Source: Patiria miniata
Taxonomy: Eukaryota; Echinodermata; Asteroidea; Valvatida; Asterinidae
Assembly (NCBI RefSeq): GCF_015706575.1
Contig: NW_024037063.1
Coordinates: 13,578,927-13,642,926, forward strand
Direction of reading: 5' to 3'
DNA length: 64,000 nt
The notes under the pieces are model-generated. The model was not told where the DNA came from, made no database searches, and saw nothing but the letters and a program-made list of their open reading frames with translations. This document shows positions 1 to 10,384 of the stretch, one piece after another; position 1 is the stretch's first letter, and every line of letters begins with the position of its first letter. Both the position numbers and the translations under genes were made by a program.

Positions 1-1633
1 AGTTATGATGTCGACATTTACCAAGTAATTTTTCTCCATTTTTTGACTTCATAATTTGGAGATGAGTTAGATTTATACAACGTAAAGATCTCCAAGTTAT
101 GTAAATTTGTGACTGGTGTTAATCTTGTTGCGGCATGTCAACAACACAAACCTTTGGCCTAAATTACCTGGTGTCATTATTGTGACCTGTGACATTTTAA
201 TAGAAGGTATGGAGATTAGGGTATTTAAGATCCTGGCACTTTACAACTGATAGCATCCCTCCAACTTGGATGTGTGTTTGCACGTGTTTGCCGTAGACCA
301 TTATGTCTATTTGATCGGCTTGGAAGCCTTGAGCCAACCAGTAGCCAAAATATCGATTGTGTTCGCAACAAAAGGGTTGTCTCTAAGATGACTTCAGTTG
401 TTGCTGTGTTGGTATTTGTATGGCATTACTTAGCCTGGGTCCTGTGCTTCTTTAATAGGTTTTGTGTGATTTTAAGTCGGTTCCCGTCTCCAGTGCTGAT
501 ATTTATAGAGTTTATACCAATATTTATATTCGGCTCATCCACAATTTCCAAAATTTCACCAAGTCATCGTAAGACAACGTGGTTGTCATTTTGTGCGAAG
601 TTAATGCATGACAGCGAAAGTTTGACGGCAGTGAAATCAGATCTGGAGCATTAACATTTCATTAACCTTAGGAATCAATTGCCGTGAAGAAAACCACGCC
701 AGCGAGTAAGTGGCCATAAAATAATACTGGTCTTGAGTCGTCTGCACCGATGTACCAAAAAATAAGAATGTCGGTTCTCATTCCATTGAAATATTTTTCC
801 TCCGACGTGACTTAAGTAAAGGATATAACTTGGACGAACTCAAACTTCTAAACCAACAGTTAAAAAAAGAACTTATTTGAACCGAGAAATCTTAGCTCGA
901 GTTATTTTTCAGCGATCCGTGCGATCGGTAAAATGAGACGAATTCTGAGGAACGTAATAAAAACACTGGACCGCTGAAAATTCAAGAGAAATTTGAGATG
1001 GTGAGATTGTAATTGGTCGGAGATCAGAACAATCAAGACACTGTGCTGTTTATGATGCTGCTTGTTTTATTCTTCAGACTATAGCTACAACGAAAATAGA
1101 AAGAAGGAGCCGGTACAACACTGAAATTCTTGCTTCCAACACGCAGCTTTCCCGTCCTGTTTGTGTTTATGCACACGCACATTCGTGTCTCTCAGTGGCT
1201 GGGACCAATTTTGATATTCACTTTCTTCGACTCAAGGAAAATTAAATAACCACAAAACTTGTCCTGCGTTCACCCCTCTTTTCGAAGTGTATGCGGTCGC
1301 TGACTTGCACGATGACGTCTAGCAAAAAGCATGGCATGTTTTATGTTTATACTATAGCCATGAGCTCTGTACCATTTTAATCCGTTTGCCCTTTTGTCGA
1401 CAACAATTGTTGTGAGACCGCGTGCACGTAATTTGCTTGTGCCAAGACGATAGAATCCGGAGATGACGATTGTGTTTATTATGAAATTCATGAAAACGTC
1501 AGGCATAAGGCAAAAGTGCAAAATGTGATTACGGACATCTATACAATACCTAAACTGACATAAATATTATAGAACAAATTTGTTTTTCTTATGATAAATT
1601 CTAACTTACCATTTACCCATATTTATATTTTCT
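1..1633. other. upstream region of the acidic coiled-coil gene
   Basis: I see no convincing protein or RNA gene here. Short open frames (for example 274-654 plus and 1270-1521 minus) show no recognisable family and no splice context. The stretch ends in a pyrimidine-rich tract and the acceptor TCTCAG at 1631-1636, so at least part of it should be an intron behind an untranslated first exon that I could not place. The first exon may even lie left of the window. Confidence 0.4.
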
Positions 1634-1636
1634 CAG
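1631..1636 (+). promoter_or_regulatory. 3' splice site before the acidic-protein start codon
   Basis: A pyrimidine-rich stretch with AT interruptions leads into TCTCAG, nine bases before ATG at 1646. This implies an intron in the 5' UTR. No matching donor was identified with confidence. Confidence 0.55.
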
Positions 1637-1645
1637 ATCTTGAAA

Positions 1646-3232
1646 ATGGCCGAAACAGAGACTGCAGCTACACCGGACACAACTCAGGAGATTGCGGATC
1701 CAACTAAGAACAAAGTAGAGGAGACGAACAATAACTCAGAAGAGATGCCCCAAGCAGCTGAGAAACCCGCGGAAGATGAGCCTGCAGCATCTGAGGAGGA
1801 GAAGCCTAAGGAGGAGAAATCGGGTGAGGAGGACTCTCCTCCTAGCCAAGAAGCAGAGGCGTCAGAACCCGCATCCGAGCAAAACATACCACAGACTGAT
1901 GGTGGTGGAGAGGAGGCAACACCAGGAGAGACAGATGCCAAGGAGGCTGATGATTCACCGGATGCTGCTTCTGAGGAAGCAGCAGCTAAGCAGGAGGAAC
2001 CAAAACAAGATGAGGAGTCGGCCCGGGAGGATGCAGCAAAGGATGAGGCAAAAGAAGAAGAGGCGGTAAAGGGGGAGGATGCAGAGACCAAACAAGAGGA
2101 CATAGGTGTTGAAGAAATGCCAAAAGAGGAAAAGGAATTGGGGGAATCTGAGCCAGAGAAGGTGATGGAGGAAGGAGGCACTGGAAAGAGTAGCGAGCTT
2201 GTTGAAGCTGACGCAGCACCTGGTGGGGAAAACAGAGTAGATGACGAGGCACCAGCAGAAGATGCTAAGGCACCAGCGGAAGATGCTGAGGCACCTGTGG
2301 AAGATGCTAAGGTACCTGAAGTAGTCGCCGAGGCACCTGAAATAGATGCCGAGGCAGATCAGAAGCCAGATGAGAGCACCTCTGAGAAAGTGCCGGAGGC
2401 CGAGGCTGCTGACATGCATGAGCAGCCAACAGACAATGCAAATTCAAATAACGATGACAAACAAGAAGACAGGGCGACCCCTATTGGTGAGTCCAATGAA
2501 GAGAACAAGCAGCAAACCAGTGGTGAGACAGAGGAGGCAACTCCAGTCCTCCAGCAGGATGCGATGCCAGAGGAAGGGGAGCAGACCATATCAGAAGCCC
2601 CGCCCACCAATGAGAAACCTTCCTCACCTGCACCCCAAGAGCAGGAACCCAACCAAGAAACACCTGAAGAGGCACAGGTTTCTGCAACAACAGAACCTGA
2701 TAAAGAGGAGCTCACTGACTACGAGTTGAAGTACAGAGCTTCCCAGAAGGATATAGAGGACTTGAGATCTATGAATGTAGAGATTCAGCAGAGGTTGACT
2801 AAATCAGAGGAGGAGGCAAAAGATAGGAAGCGGAGAGGGAGCGAGAAGGACGGCATGAAGGTCCAAGCAGACTACATGGCACGCGAGCTGTCTCAGCAAC
2901 AGGACACCGAGAAGTTCCTCCGAGAGAAGCTGGCTGAGGTCTTGGAGGAGAAGGAGGAGAGTGAACGCAAGTGCAAGGACCTGCAGCTGAGGCTCAAGCG
3001 ATTTGCCAAGGACGACCAGGCCAAAGATGAAAGGATGACCAAGATGGAATCCGAGCTCCGCGAGATCTCGCGAGAAGTGCAGGTGATGGAGGATCACTTA
3101 GACCAGGAAACGCTGAGAAAGATCAAGGCTGGAAAGGGCGGCCAATCCACCAATGGAGAGGCCACAACTACTCGGACGCAAGCCAAGCAAACGACACCAG
3201 TCCCAAAGTCAAAAACCTGCACCATTCTTTGA
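1646..3232 (+). CDS. acidic Glu/Ala/Pro-rich coiled-coil protein with C-terminal CaaX box
   Basis: One open exon encodes 528 aa. I chose the ATG at 1646 (AAAATGGCC context); it follows an acceptor (TCTCAG at 1631-1636) by nine bases, so the 5' UTR is split by an intron. Residues 1 to about 350 are low complexity, dominated by E, A, P, K, D and Q, and include five 7-residue units of the type APAEDAK at residues 202-236, from a 21-bp DNA repeat. Residues about 356-490 are a charged heptad-like coiled coil (LKYRASQKDIEDLRS onward). The tail is basic and Ser/Thr-rich and ends KSKTCTIL. CTIL fits a CaaX box, and a final Leu favours geranylgeranylation; human GNG4 ends in the same four residues. 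A membrane-tethered, extended scaffold is a reasonable inference. I do not recognise an orthologue; paralemmins share only the general plan. Long open frames on the other strand here are shadows of the biased composition. Confidence 0.8.
   Translation: MAETETAATPDTTQEIADPTKNKVEETNNNSEEMPQAAEKPAEDEPAASEEEKPKEEKSGEEDSPPSQEAEASEPASEQNIPQTDGGGEEATPGETDAKEADDSPDAASEEAAAKQEEPKQDEESAREDAAKDEAKEEEAVKGEDAETKQEDIGVEEMPKEEKELGESEPEKVMEEGGTGKSSELVEADAAPGGENRVDDEAPAEDAKAPAEDAEAPVEDAKVPEVVAEAPEIDAEADQKPDESTSEKVPEAEAADMHEQPTDNANSNNDDKQEDRATPIGESNEENKQQTSGETEEATPVLQQDAMPEEGEQTISEAPPTNEKPSSPAPQEQEPNQETPEEAQVSATTEPDKEELTDYELKYRASQKDIEDLRSMNVEIQQRLTKSEEEAKDRKRRGSEKDGMKVQADYMARELSQQQDTEKFLREKLAEVLEEKEESERKCKDLQLRLKRFAKDDQAKDERMTKMESELREISREVQVMEDHLDQETLRKIKAGKGGQSTNGEATTTRTQAKQTTPVPKSKTCTIL
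2249..2353 (+). repeat. in-frame 21-bp tandem repeat, 5 units
   Basis: Five degenerate 21-bp units (start GCACCAGCAGAAGATGCTAA) run in frame through the acidic protein and encode APAEDAK-like heptads. Later units have drifted (VPEVVAE, APEIDAE). A length that is a multiple of three makes copy-number change tolerable for the protein. Confidence 0.8.
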
Positions 3233-4521
3233 ACGAATTAAACACTAAAGTCTTTCACAATGATTGGCGATATGACTTTTTTTAAATCTTACTAATAATT
3301 ACAGCAAGGTGTTACATTAAACTGCCCTTGTTCTCAGTGAATGAGTTGTACGCGATGTTTTCTTTGGAAGCGAAAGAACTTCAGGCAGGACACGCTAGTA
3401 GTCACTTTGACCGAAAAAGGGGTTAAAGCTACTTTCATTGTGATTGAACTCGGAGCAGCAGTGATGTTGACACCAGTCACAGTGTGCTTTAGTGAGGAAA
3501 TAACTCAAAATGTGAGAACATTACGTTTTATCATAAGGACTGGAAAGAGTTGTCTTTCTTCTTGTCAGGATAACGTCTTGTGTCAAAAGTTACGTACAGC
3601 GTTACGTGTTAGCGTTTAATACGTAGTTCCGTTTTTGATTTTGCGTACGTAATGGGTTGAAATTTTGTTCAACTTTTTTGGTTGCTTTTGTTTGGATGTG
3701 TTCCGTTTGCTTTTAAGTATGGTGATCGATTTCGGTCATTCCTTCAAAGTTCAATTCGACATGTTTGTTTTCATTTAAGATAAATACGGTACGTACGTAC
3801 GTGTAAGTGTTTATATTTCTGAAACCATATTCCATTGTCTCAAATAATTTTGACCATGACTTGAGGGAATCGATTATTTGGCATCCGTTAATGGTGTACA
3901 TCATGTATCTGCATGCTTGTAAGGTATTGTCTGTGAAGTACCGGTTTAAAAAGATGAGTTGTTTTTTTCTTCTGAGGAATTTAAGATCAATGTTAGTGTT
4001 TTGAATACTTTGTGTTTAGTTTTATCCCAATGCCGGTCTCATACACTTCGCAAGGGAACAGACTTGCGGAAGCGGGGCCGCGGAACCAATCCACAATAAT
4101 GCAGACGATTTGTACACGTCTCGAGTTGTCACCGAGTTGTATTATTTTGCGGACACAGGATTCAGACCATAACTTATTAGATTGAAAAAAATGTAAAATA
4201 CTTTAACTTTGAAATACAGGGTATACAATGTATCAGTTATATAGACCAAGTGGGCTTTCTTGGGAATTGTTGGTTGCATGGAGTGTAAACTCGCGGGGTA
4301 TTCACATGCTGTTTTTCCATATCGTTATTGGTAAATCGTACTGCATCATTCGGGTATTAAATGCTTATCTGCTCGAGGTATTTGTGACAAAATCAAACGA
4401 AAGGAGTCGTAAGTAAACATTTTCACATGTAAGTTTCTCCGTGCAGTGAAACTGTATAGGCCTACGCGGCGCACAATTTGCCCTTCTTTGTACTAATATT
4501 GACTCAGTTTAACACTTGAAA
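3233..4521. other. 3' UTR and intergenic DNA
   Basis: This follows the acidic-protein stop. ATTAAA at 3237-3242 is probably too close to the stop to be the poly(A) signal. I see no gene; the short open frames have no recognisable content. A short ACGT run lies near 3791. Confidence 0.4.
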
Positions 4522-4758
4522 CCCTCTAAATTCCAAAGAGTGAAATTAGGGACTAGACGTTTTAGAGTGAAAATCACTCTCATTTTCGATTGAAATAGTC
4601 TGCAAAAAAAAAACACTTCCGAGTCAAAGCTCGAGTGAAAACTCGATCTTTACGATTGAAGAAATTTCGCTCTAAAAAGTCTAGTCCCTAGTTTCCAACT
4701 GTGGGAGTGAATCTTCACTCGAATGGAGTGAATTTTTACTCTTTGGAATTTAGAGAGT
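4522..4758. mobile_element. palindromic MITE
   Basis: The ends are inverted repeats: CTCTAAATTCCAAAGAGT on the left and ACTCTTTGGAATTTAGAG on the right. Further inside, AGGGACTAGAC pairs with GTCTAGTCCCT. No coding capacity; a non-autonomous DNA transposon of unassigned superfamily. Confidence 0.7.
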
Positions 4759-5501
4759 GTGCCCTTATTATGTGGTGGAAAAAAGTTGATTGTTCTGATT
4801 CATTTTCATTGTGTAAGATTTTACTAAAGGGAATTTTACTCAATGATAGCTCTGGAGACTTAAGGCTCATTTTTTGTTAGGTTGGGTCACATTTGTGATG
4901 TTTGACAACCATGGTTACAAAGGTTAAATATCAAAGTATACACATCATGATAAAGGTGATTAAACAAGGGGCTAGTGATTATTTACATGACATTGTAGAT
5001 TACATGCTGTTGTGTTGGTTTGTCGATCTGTTAACATGATAACTCGAAAAGTTATTGACGGATTTTCATGAATATTTTTTTAGGGGTTGTCCTTGGTACG
5101 GTATAAGTACAACTCGTGGAAGTGATCTGGGTCTGGATGCAGGATTTTTTTTAAAGAATTCTTCACCATGTTGTATGTGCGAATACATGTATGCTACATG
5201 TATGTGTACGTGTAGAACGTGTGGGTAACGCAGCCCATGGATTTGCGAGTATGGCGGGGAATTGTACAACCTTGGCGGAGGTTTTCGTTCTCTGAGTGCT
5301 TTCTAGTTCATAACAGTGTTTTGTATACACTGCTGGCATGAACGGTTGATGCGAGTCAACATCAATTTCGTGGGTACTGAATAAGCTCATAAAACGTTTG
5401 ATTCTGTGTTTCATATTTGGTAAACTCATGCGTGTGGACGATTTTTAATAACGTTTTATGTCAAGGACGGTGAGATTTTGTGAGAGCTTAATAATTAATC
5501 A
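4759..5501. other. intergenic DNA, no feature seen
   Basis: AT-rich sequence with scattered ACATGTAC-type motifs. I see no gene, clear repeat or RNA. Confidence 0.4.
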
Positions 5502-5698
5502 TGGAATTTTGCGTCGGGGTGATGTAAATCAAATTAGGTTTTGCCCTTCACCGACTCAGTGTGTTACCTCCCGAGTGAAAGTTGGAAGAAAATCACTTGG
5601 GTTCGAGTCCCACCCGAGTGATTTTTTCCAACTTTCACTCGGGAGGTAACAACACACTGCAGTGTTTATACGTCGGTGAAGGGCAACACCTAATTTGA
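5502..5698. mobile_element. palindromic TIR element with internal tRNA-like B box (short copy)
   Basis: The left part (TGGAATTTTGCGTCGGGGTG, then TTTTGCCCTTCACCGA and GTTACCTCCCGAGTGAAAGT) is mirrored on the right by ACTTTCACTCGGGAGGTAAC and CGTCGGTGAAGGGCAA. The centre keeps GGGTTCGAGTCCCACCC, a tRNA T-arm/B-box sequence, without a full tRNA body. It belongs to the same family as the element at 16490-16830; the right terminus is trimmed. Confidence 0.75.
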
Positions 5699-7058
5699 GA
5701 ACTTAATAGTATTGGGAATTGCATACATAGGTGCCTACTTCAGGTGTTATGTCGTGTGCTGATTGTTTTACTTTTGGGTGTGCTCTTGAAAATAAGTTTT
5801 GATGACTTGGTTTACTTTCTAATGACGTATAAACATCGATAAATGTTATGCCAATTTGTTTTAAAATGTAAAGTGCATGTGTGTTTACGCAGCACATAAT
5901 GAAGAAAAATCAGGAGACACAATTTTTGTGAATGAGTATATTACAAGACTAATCTATGCATGTATGTAAATGGTGACATTATGTGAATACAATTCCTTAC
6001 CTAGATTTCATTAAAATAATTTGTTGTTAAATACTTTGTACATGTACATGTACATGCTTGTTGTAAATAATCTTCAGATTCCGATTTATGTTTTCAAACA
6101 ACATAGGTATAACTAGGATAGAATACAACTTTTTGTTTTTAATTCGGTCACGATGCATGTAAAAGATCAATTTAATTTACAGATTTCAAATTGTAAATGT
6201 ATTGCTGAGTTTCGCTCGTCCCAATTGCCCTGTAGCTCTCCTGGGTCACTGACCTAATTCCTTTGAGCTCTTATTGGATCATAGAGCAAGGGCCCATGTT
6301 GTGACCTGGGGTCAGCACTTCCGATGCCCATGACCCGCACGAAATGTACATGTGACATTGATACACTGATACTGATATATCAGTAGACGCCTGCTTCTCC
6401 TTCACACGTTTTTGTGAAAGGGGATTAGTGCGGTCACCAGATCCATTGGAACAGGCGATGGGCATTATGCGCATGGGATGAGCGAATCATCAGTTTTGTG
6501 TAATACCCGTATAAAAAAATATCGATTTCGCGTAATTTATATTAAAAGTTCTCATTGTCTTACTTTTTTATGGAAACAATAAAGGTGACTTAAATTATAA
6601 AATGTTTGCTGTTTCTTTTCTTTTTTTCTTTCAAGTTACGTACATAAACATGTAATTATAGCCTGCTTTTGATTCATCCTACGCTCACTGGCATGGGCGG
6701 AAATTTTATTTAGAAAATAGGTCTACATGTAATGGAAAGCATAAGAAATTTTAGGTTAAGAAGAAAAAAATATTCTCGCTGTGAACGTGGAAGCTGAACG
6801 TCATTTGACTCTGGCGTTGTTCGTGAGAAGGGGGGGGGGGGGGGGGGGGGTTAATTCACTTATGCCAGTCCTCAGATGTACATGTACATGTAGTTGCACT
6901 GACCCATGATTGACCCAATCGACATAAACGGTAATCGGTTACATTAGAAGAAAAAGAAAATTCCCTGTATACATAGAATATATTGTAGTACAGGATAATC
7001 AATACATAATGTCTTTCTAAAAAATTATCAATTAAAAAAAAAAAAAATTAAAAAAGAA
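5699..7058. other. intergenic DNA with a 22-bp poly(G) tract
   Basis: No gene or well-defined element recognised. It includes CATGTACATGTACATG near 6047 and again near 6882, and an uninterrupted poly(G) run at about 6831-6850. Confidence 0.4.
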
Positions 7059-7131
7059 CACCTCCGACGGGACTCGAACCCGCAACCCCCGGCTTAGGAG
7101 GCCGATGTCTTATCCATTAGACTACGGAGGC
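7059..7131 (-). tRNA. tRNA-Arg (anticodon CCT)
   Basis: The reverse strand folds as a complete 73-nt cloverleaf. The 7-bp acceptor stem is GCCTCCG with CGGAGGT (one G-U pair). The D arm contains the A box GTCTAATGGATAAGAC. The anticodon arm is CGGCC-TCCTAAG-CCGG with anticodon CCT. The T arm contains GGGTTCGAGTCCC. There is no intron and no encoded CCA. A T-rich run follows downstream on the minus strand (plus-strand A runs near 7035-7056), as expected for Pol III termination. It resembles remembered animal tRNA-Arg(CCT) closely. This is a real gene rather than a SINE head. Confidence 0.92.
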
Positions 7132-7349
7132 TCCCGTTCCATAAGGGGGAATTCATACATTAAGTACTACATATTAAAAAACATGTCAAAGGAACCAGTG
7201 AATGTCGATATAGTTACATCACTTCCCTGCTAAATCGATCAAAGCTCATTGAAGATAGTCTCCAGAAGAGTAATATTATTATATTTTTGTTGAATTTCGC
7301 AGAATTCTACCGTGCGACAACGAAATGTGACACAATCGGACACAATCAC

Positions 7350-8220
7350 GAGCACGTTACGTACTAGCCCGACTGCGTCTGGCCGTACAGTACTATCGCA
7401 AGCTCTGTAGTACGGCCAGACGCCCGATGCTTCCACAGAGACTGAATTTTGTTGGCCGCCGATGTAGCGATTTTGCTACATCTTTCGATCGCGATTATCT
7501 TTTCATCCAGGACACAAATTTCCAAAGTTAAGGTTCGTAGTCGTAGAGCAACTCATACCTTTTCGAAAAAACGTTGTTTGGTCTCAATATTTTCATCCAT
7601 CTGGCCACAAGACGAATTTCAGTCATCAGATTCCACAAATATCGTCCCCCATGCGATCCCCCATGCGATTTCAAAATGGCGGCCGCGCTGTAATGTATGC
7701 AATATGCAGGCGCGCCCGCTCAGACTCATGAATATGCATAACAGTCTGTGACGTATGACCTCGTGTTTTTGGACGTGCGTGCGGCGGGGCCGTACGTCCA
7801 AAAACACGAGGTCATACGTCACAGACTGTTTATGCATATTCATGAGTTTGTGCGGGCGCGCCTGCATATTGCATACATTACAGGACGGCCGCCATTTTTA
7901 AATCGCATGGGAGATCGCATGGGGGACAATATTTGTGGAATCTGATGACTGAAATTCGTCTTGTGGCCAGATGGATGAAAATATTGAGACCAAACAACGT
8001 TTTTTCGAAAAGGTATGAGTTGCTCTACGACTACGAACCTTAACTCTGGAAATTTGTGTCCTGGATGAAAAGATAATCGCGATCGAAAGATGTAGCAAAA
8101 TCGCTACATCGGCGGCCAACAAAATTCAGTCTCTGTGGAAGCATCGGGCGTCTGGCCGTACTACAGAGCTTGCGATAGTACTGTACGGCCAGACGCAGTC
8201 GGGCTAGTTACGTACACGAC
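7350..8220. mobile_element. long near-perfect palindrome (foldback-type element)
   Basis: Two arms of about 430 bp, roughly 7350-7779 and 7791-8220, are reverse complements with few differences and a spacer of only about 11 bp. Landmarks on the left (ACTAGCCCGACTGCGTCTGG, GTTGGCCGCCGATGTAGCGA, GACCTCGTGTTTTTGGACGT) recur inverted on the right. Each arm also holds its own hairpin, GCGTCTGGCCGTAC with GTACGGCCAGACGC. Open frames of 70-100 aa inside the arms are mirror images of each other with no recognisable domain. It looks like a young non-autonomous foldback or MITE, or a recent inverted duplication. Confidence 0.8.
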
Positions 8221-8227
8221 GCGACGA

Positions 8228-8288
8228 TGTTCGAGAGCGCCCTCTAACGTTTATGGCTCCAATAAACGTTAGAGGGCGCTGTCGAACA
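8228..8288. repeat. 61-bp hairpin carrying AGCGCCCTCT
   Basis: Arms of 26 bp (TGTTCGA, one mismatch, then AGCGCCCTCTAACGTTTA) flank a 9-bp loop. The AGCGCCCTCT / AGAGGGCGCT motif recurs elsewhere in the window, for example near 28549, 49021 and 63108-63164. It sits directly beside the large palindrome. Confidence 0.8.
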
Positions 8289-10155
8289 TGTGCCCACATT
8301 ACGCGAATTCGAAGAGCGAAAATTGAACTCAGATGGGGCTCGGATTCTTTTGCACCTTATTCTCAGAGAAAAGTGAGACCATGGGCGTCGCGAGGGGGGA
8401 GCAAGGGGGGCGCTTGCCCACCCCCACCCCCCGGAAAAGCCAAAAGAAAAAAAGAGCAGTACAGGAATTGTCTGGGAAAAATATGTTTTGCTCCCCTTTA
8501 GAAAAAATCCGGAGGGGGGGGGGGGGTTAAGGGGTATATTACCCCCCCCCCCCCAATATTTTGTAAAGACTGCCTTCCTCCATGGTTCAAATGCCCTTTT
8601 TTTCAATGGGCTGAACCCCCCCCCCCCAAATAATTTGAAGAGTGCCCTTTTATTTTAAAGAAGTGCACTGTTTTCTGAAGATTTAAGTGCCCTTTTTTAA
8701 AAAGAAATGTGCCCTTTTTTTGTTGTGGCATCTGCCATTTAGGGTGCCTTTTATTTAATATCGCACATGTGTCGCCCTGAAAAACAACATATGGCCGATT
8801 GTGTGCTTAATCGTTTGTTTGAACAGACCCCCCCCCCCCCCCCCCCCACGATCCCCTCTCTGAATGAGACACCAAATAAAGGTGGCTAAACTAACTTGGC
8901 TTCCATCCACCCCCCCCCCCCCAAAAAAAAAATATTCTTGGAACTGAACAATTCTTCAGAAATTTTAGTAATATTCCACGTCTTGCAACTTCACAACTGT
9001 ATTGCTGGCAAAAACAAAACCCTACATCAGGGTGAATCAACGTTTCCAAGTATGTTTGCAAGACTTGCAAGTAGATGAACATAAAAACTAAAATTCAATA
9101 AGGATGAAGACTTTTTTTCCGCCTCCCACATTAACCATCTATTTCCCACACACAGAAATACACTTTAAGGGATTATGACATATTTTCACATAACTGCTAG
9201 CCAGTTACAAAAGCACAGTCCAATATTGGTTAGATATCCCACTCCAAGATCAAAATTGACACCATCAAGTTCAATAGACATTGAACAAATTCATCATTGT
9301 TTTCCTGAAATTCTTGCCAAATACATTGTATTTGTGTTAAAAACTTCCATTATTTTCCCCTACTTTGGTCCCAATTTCTATGTTCAAACACATGATGGGT
9401 TATGCTGTTTCCTTCCAACCAGGATACTTAAAGAGTGAACTATTAATACAATGTACACAATTCTTAAACGATTTAATTGCAAAGTTTTCACAGGTAATTG
9501 TGGGCACACAGCGGAAAAAGAAGTGGCAGTAAAGTCTAGTTAATATTAAATTCTCTGTCCATGAGATGGAATAAGAACAAGAGGTCTATGTCTCTTTGAA
9601 GCAGAACACAGGGCTTTTTCGCATCTGTTGTTAAATACATTTCCAAAATATTTTGTACTGATGATGTCATGTCGCATTTCTCAAAATTGTAACATTTATC
9701 TGCCAATCCTATTGTAAAAAAAAAAGAATGTAAAACGAAGTATATTTATTTTGTTACTTAATGCACATTGATGATGATGTCACATGCCCCACGATGACGT
9801 CATGCACATTTTTGCATTGTGGCCTTGGTTTCTACCAAGTCTGATTTGTTGCCCAAGTCGTAGACTTACGCACTGTGAAAAGTTCCTGAAATTGTCAAAT
9901 CTGAAGTCTGACGCAACATACGCAATAAATGCGGCACAAGTGGACTTACGCAATTGTGAAATTGGTTGCTGGACAAACAAAATTCCAAGCGTGCCTCGCA
10001 CGCACTCAATTTTTCTCCAATTTTATGCTTGAATTTTCTTGGGTCAAAGACTGAATCAATTCATCTTGTTGATAGATATTCTACCGCCACAGCTGTTTAA
10101 CGCACTTGTCAGAGACTAGCTGCATGAGGGGTACAAAAATCAAAATCCAGTCTGA
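8289..10155. other. intergenic DNA rich in G/C homopolymers
   Basis: Between 8385 and 8925 there are many runs of G or C, separated by fragments such as GCCCTTTTTT, which look like decayed repeats. The rest is AT-rich with no recognisable gene. On the minus strand AATAAA at 9745-9750 could end the IMP4 transcript. Confidence 0.4.
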
Positions 10156-10332
10156 AGCCCGGCTCATACTCGGCGCGAAAGCGAACGCGAATTTGTGACG
10201 TCGTGGCAAGTATTCGCACTGCGAATTCGTACAAGTTAAACATATTTCAACTCGGGCGAATTTCGCAGTCAATGTTTCATGACGTCAAAATCGCTTCGCA
10301 TTAGCATTCGCGTGAACTATGAACCGGGCTTT
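10156..10332. mobile_element. MITE downstream of IMP4
   Basis: The ends are inverted (AGCCCGGCTCATAC on the left, CTATGAACCGGGCT on the right), with internal inverted GCGAATTCG-like and TGACGTC motifs. It lies about 50 bp past the IMP4 stop, so it is probably transcribed in the IMP4 3' UTR. Confidence 0.65.
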
Positions 10333-10384
10333 AAACTAAGACTGTCGGGTGATGATGAAACATGATAGAGGGCAGTCAGTACGG

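Noticed and set aside
274-654. A 126-aa plus-strand frame as an upstream gene or exon.
   Set aside because: No recognisable domain, composition like intergenic DNA, and no splice pattern joining it to the acidic-protein exon.
1684-2729. Several long open frames on the minus strand and in the other plus frames (up to 165 aa) over the acidic-protein exon.
   Set aside because: They mirror the GAG/GCA-rich codons of the real gene, giving Ser-, Leu- or Arg-rich shadows with no domain or start context.
7449-8122. Mirror-image 70-100 aa frames in the two arms of the large palindrome, which could suggest a duplicated small gene.
   Set aside because: They exist in both arms only because the arms are reverse copies; no domain, start context or codon pattern supports them.
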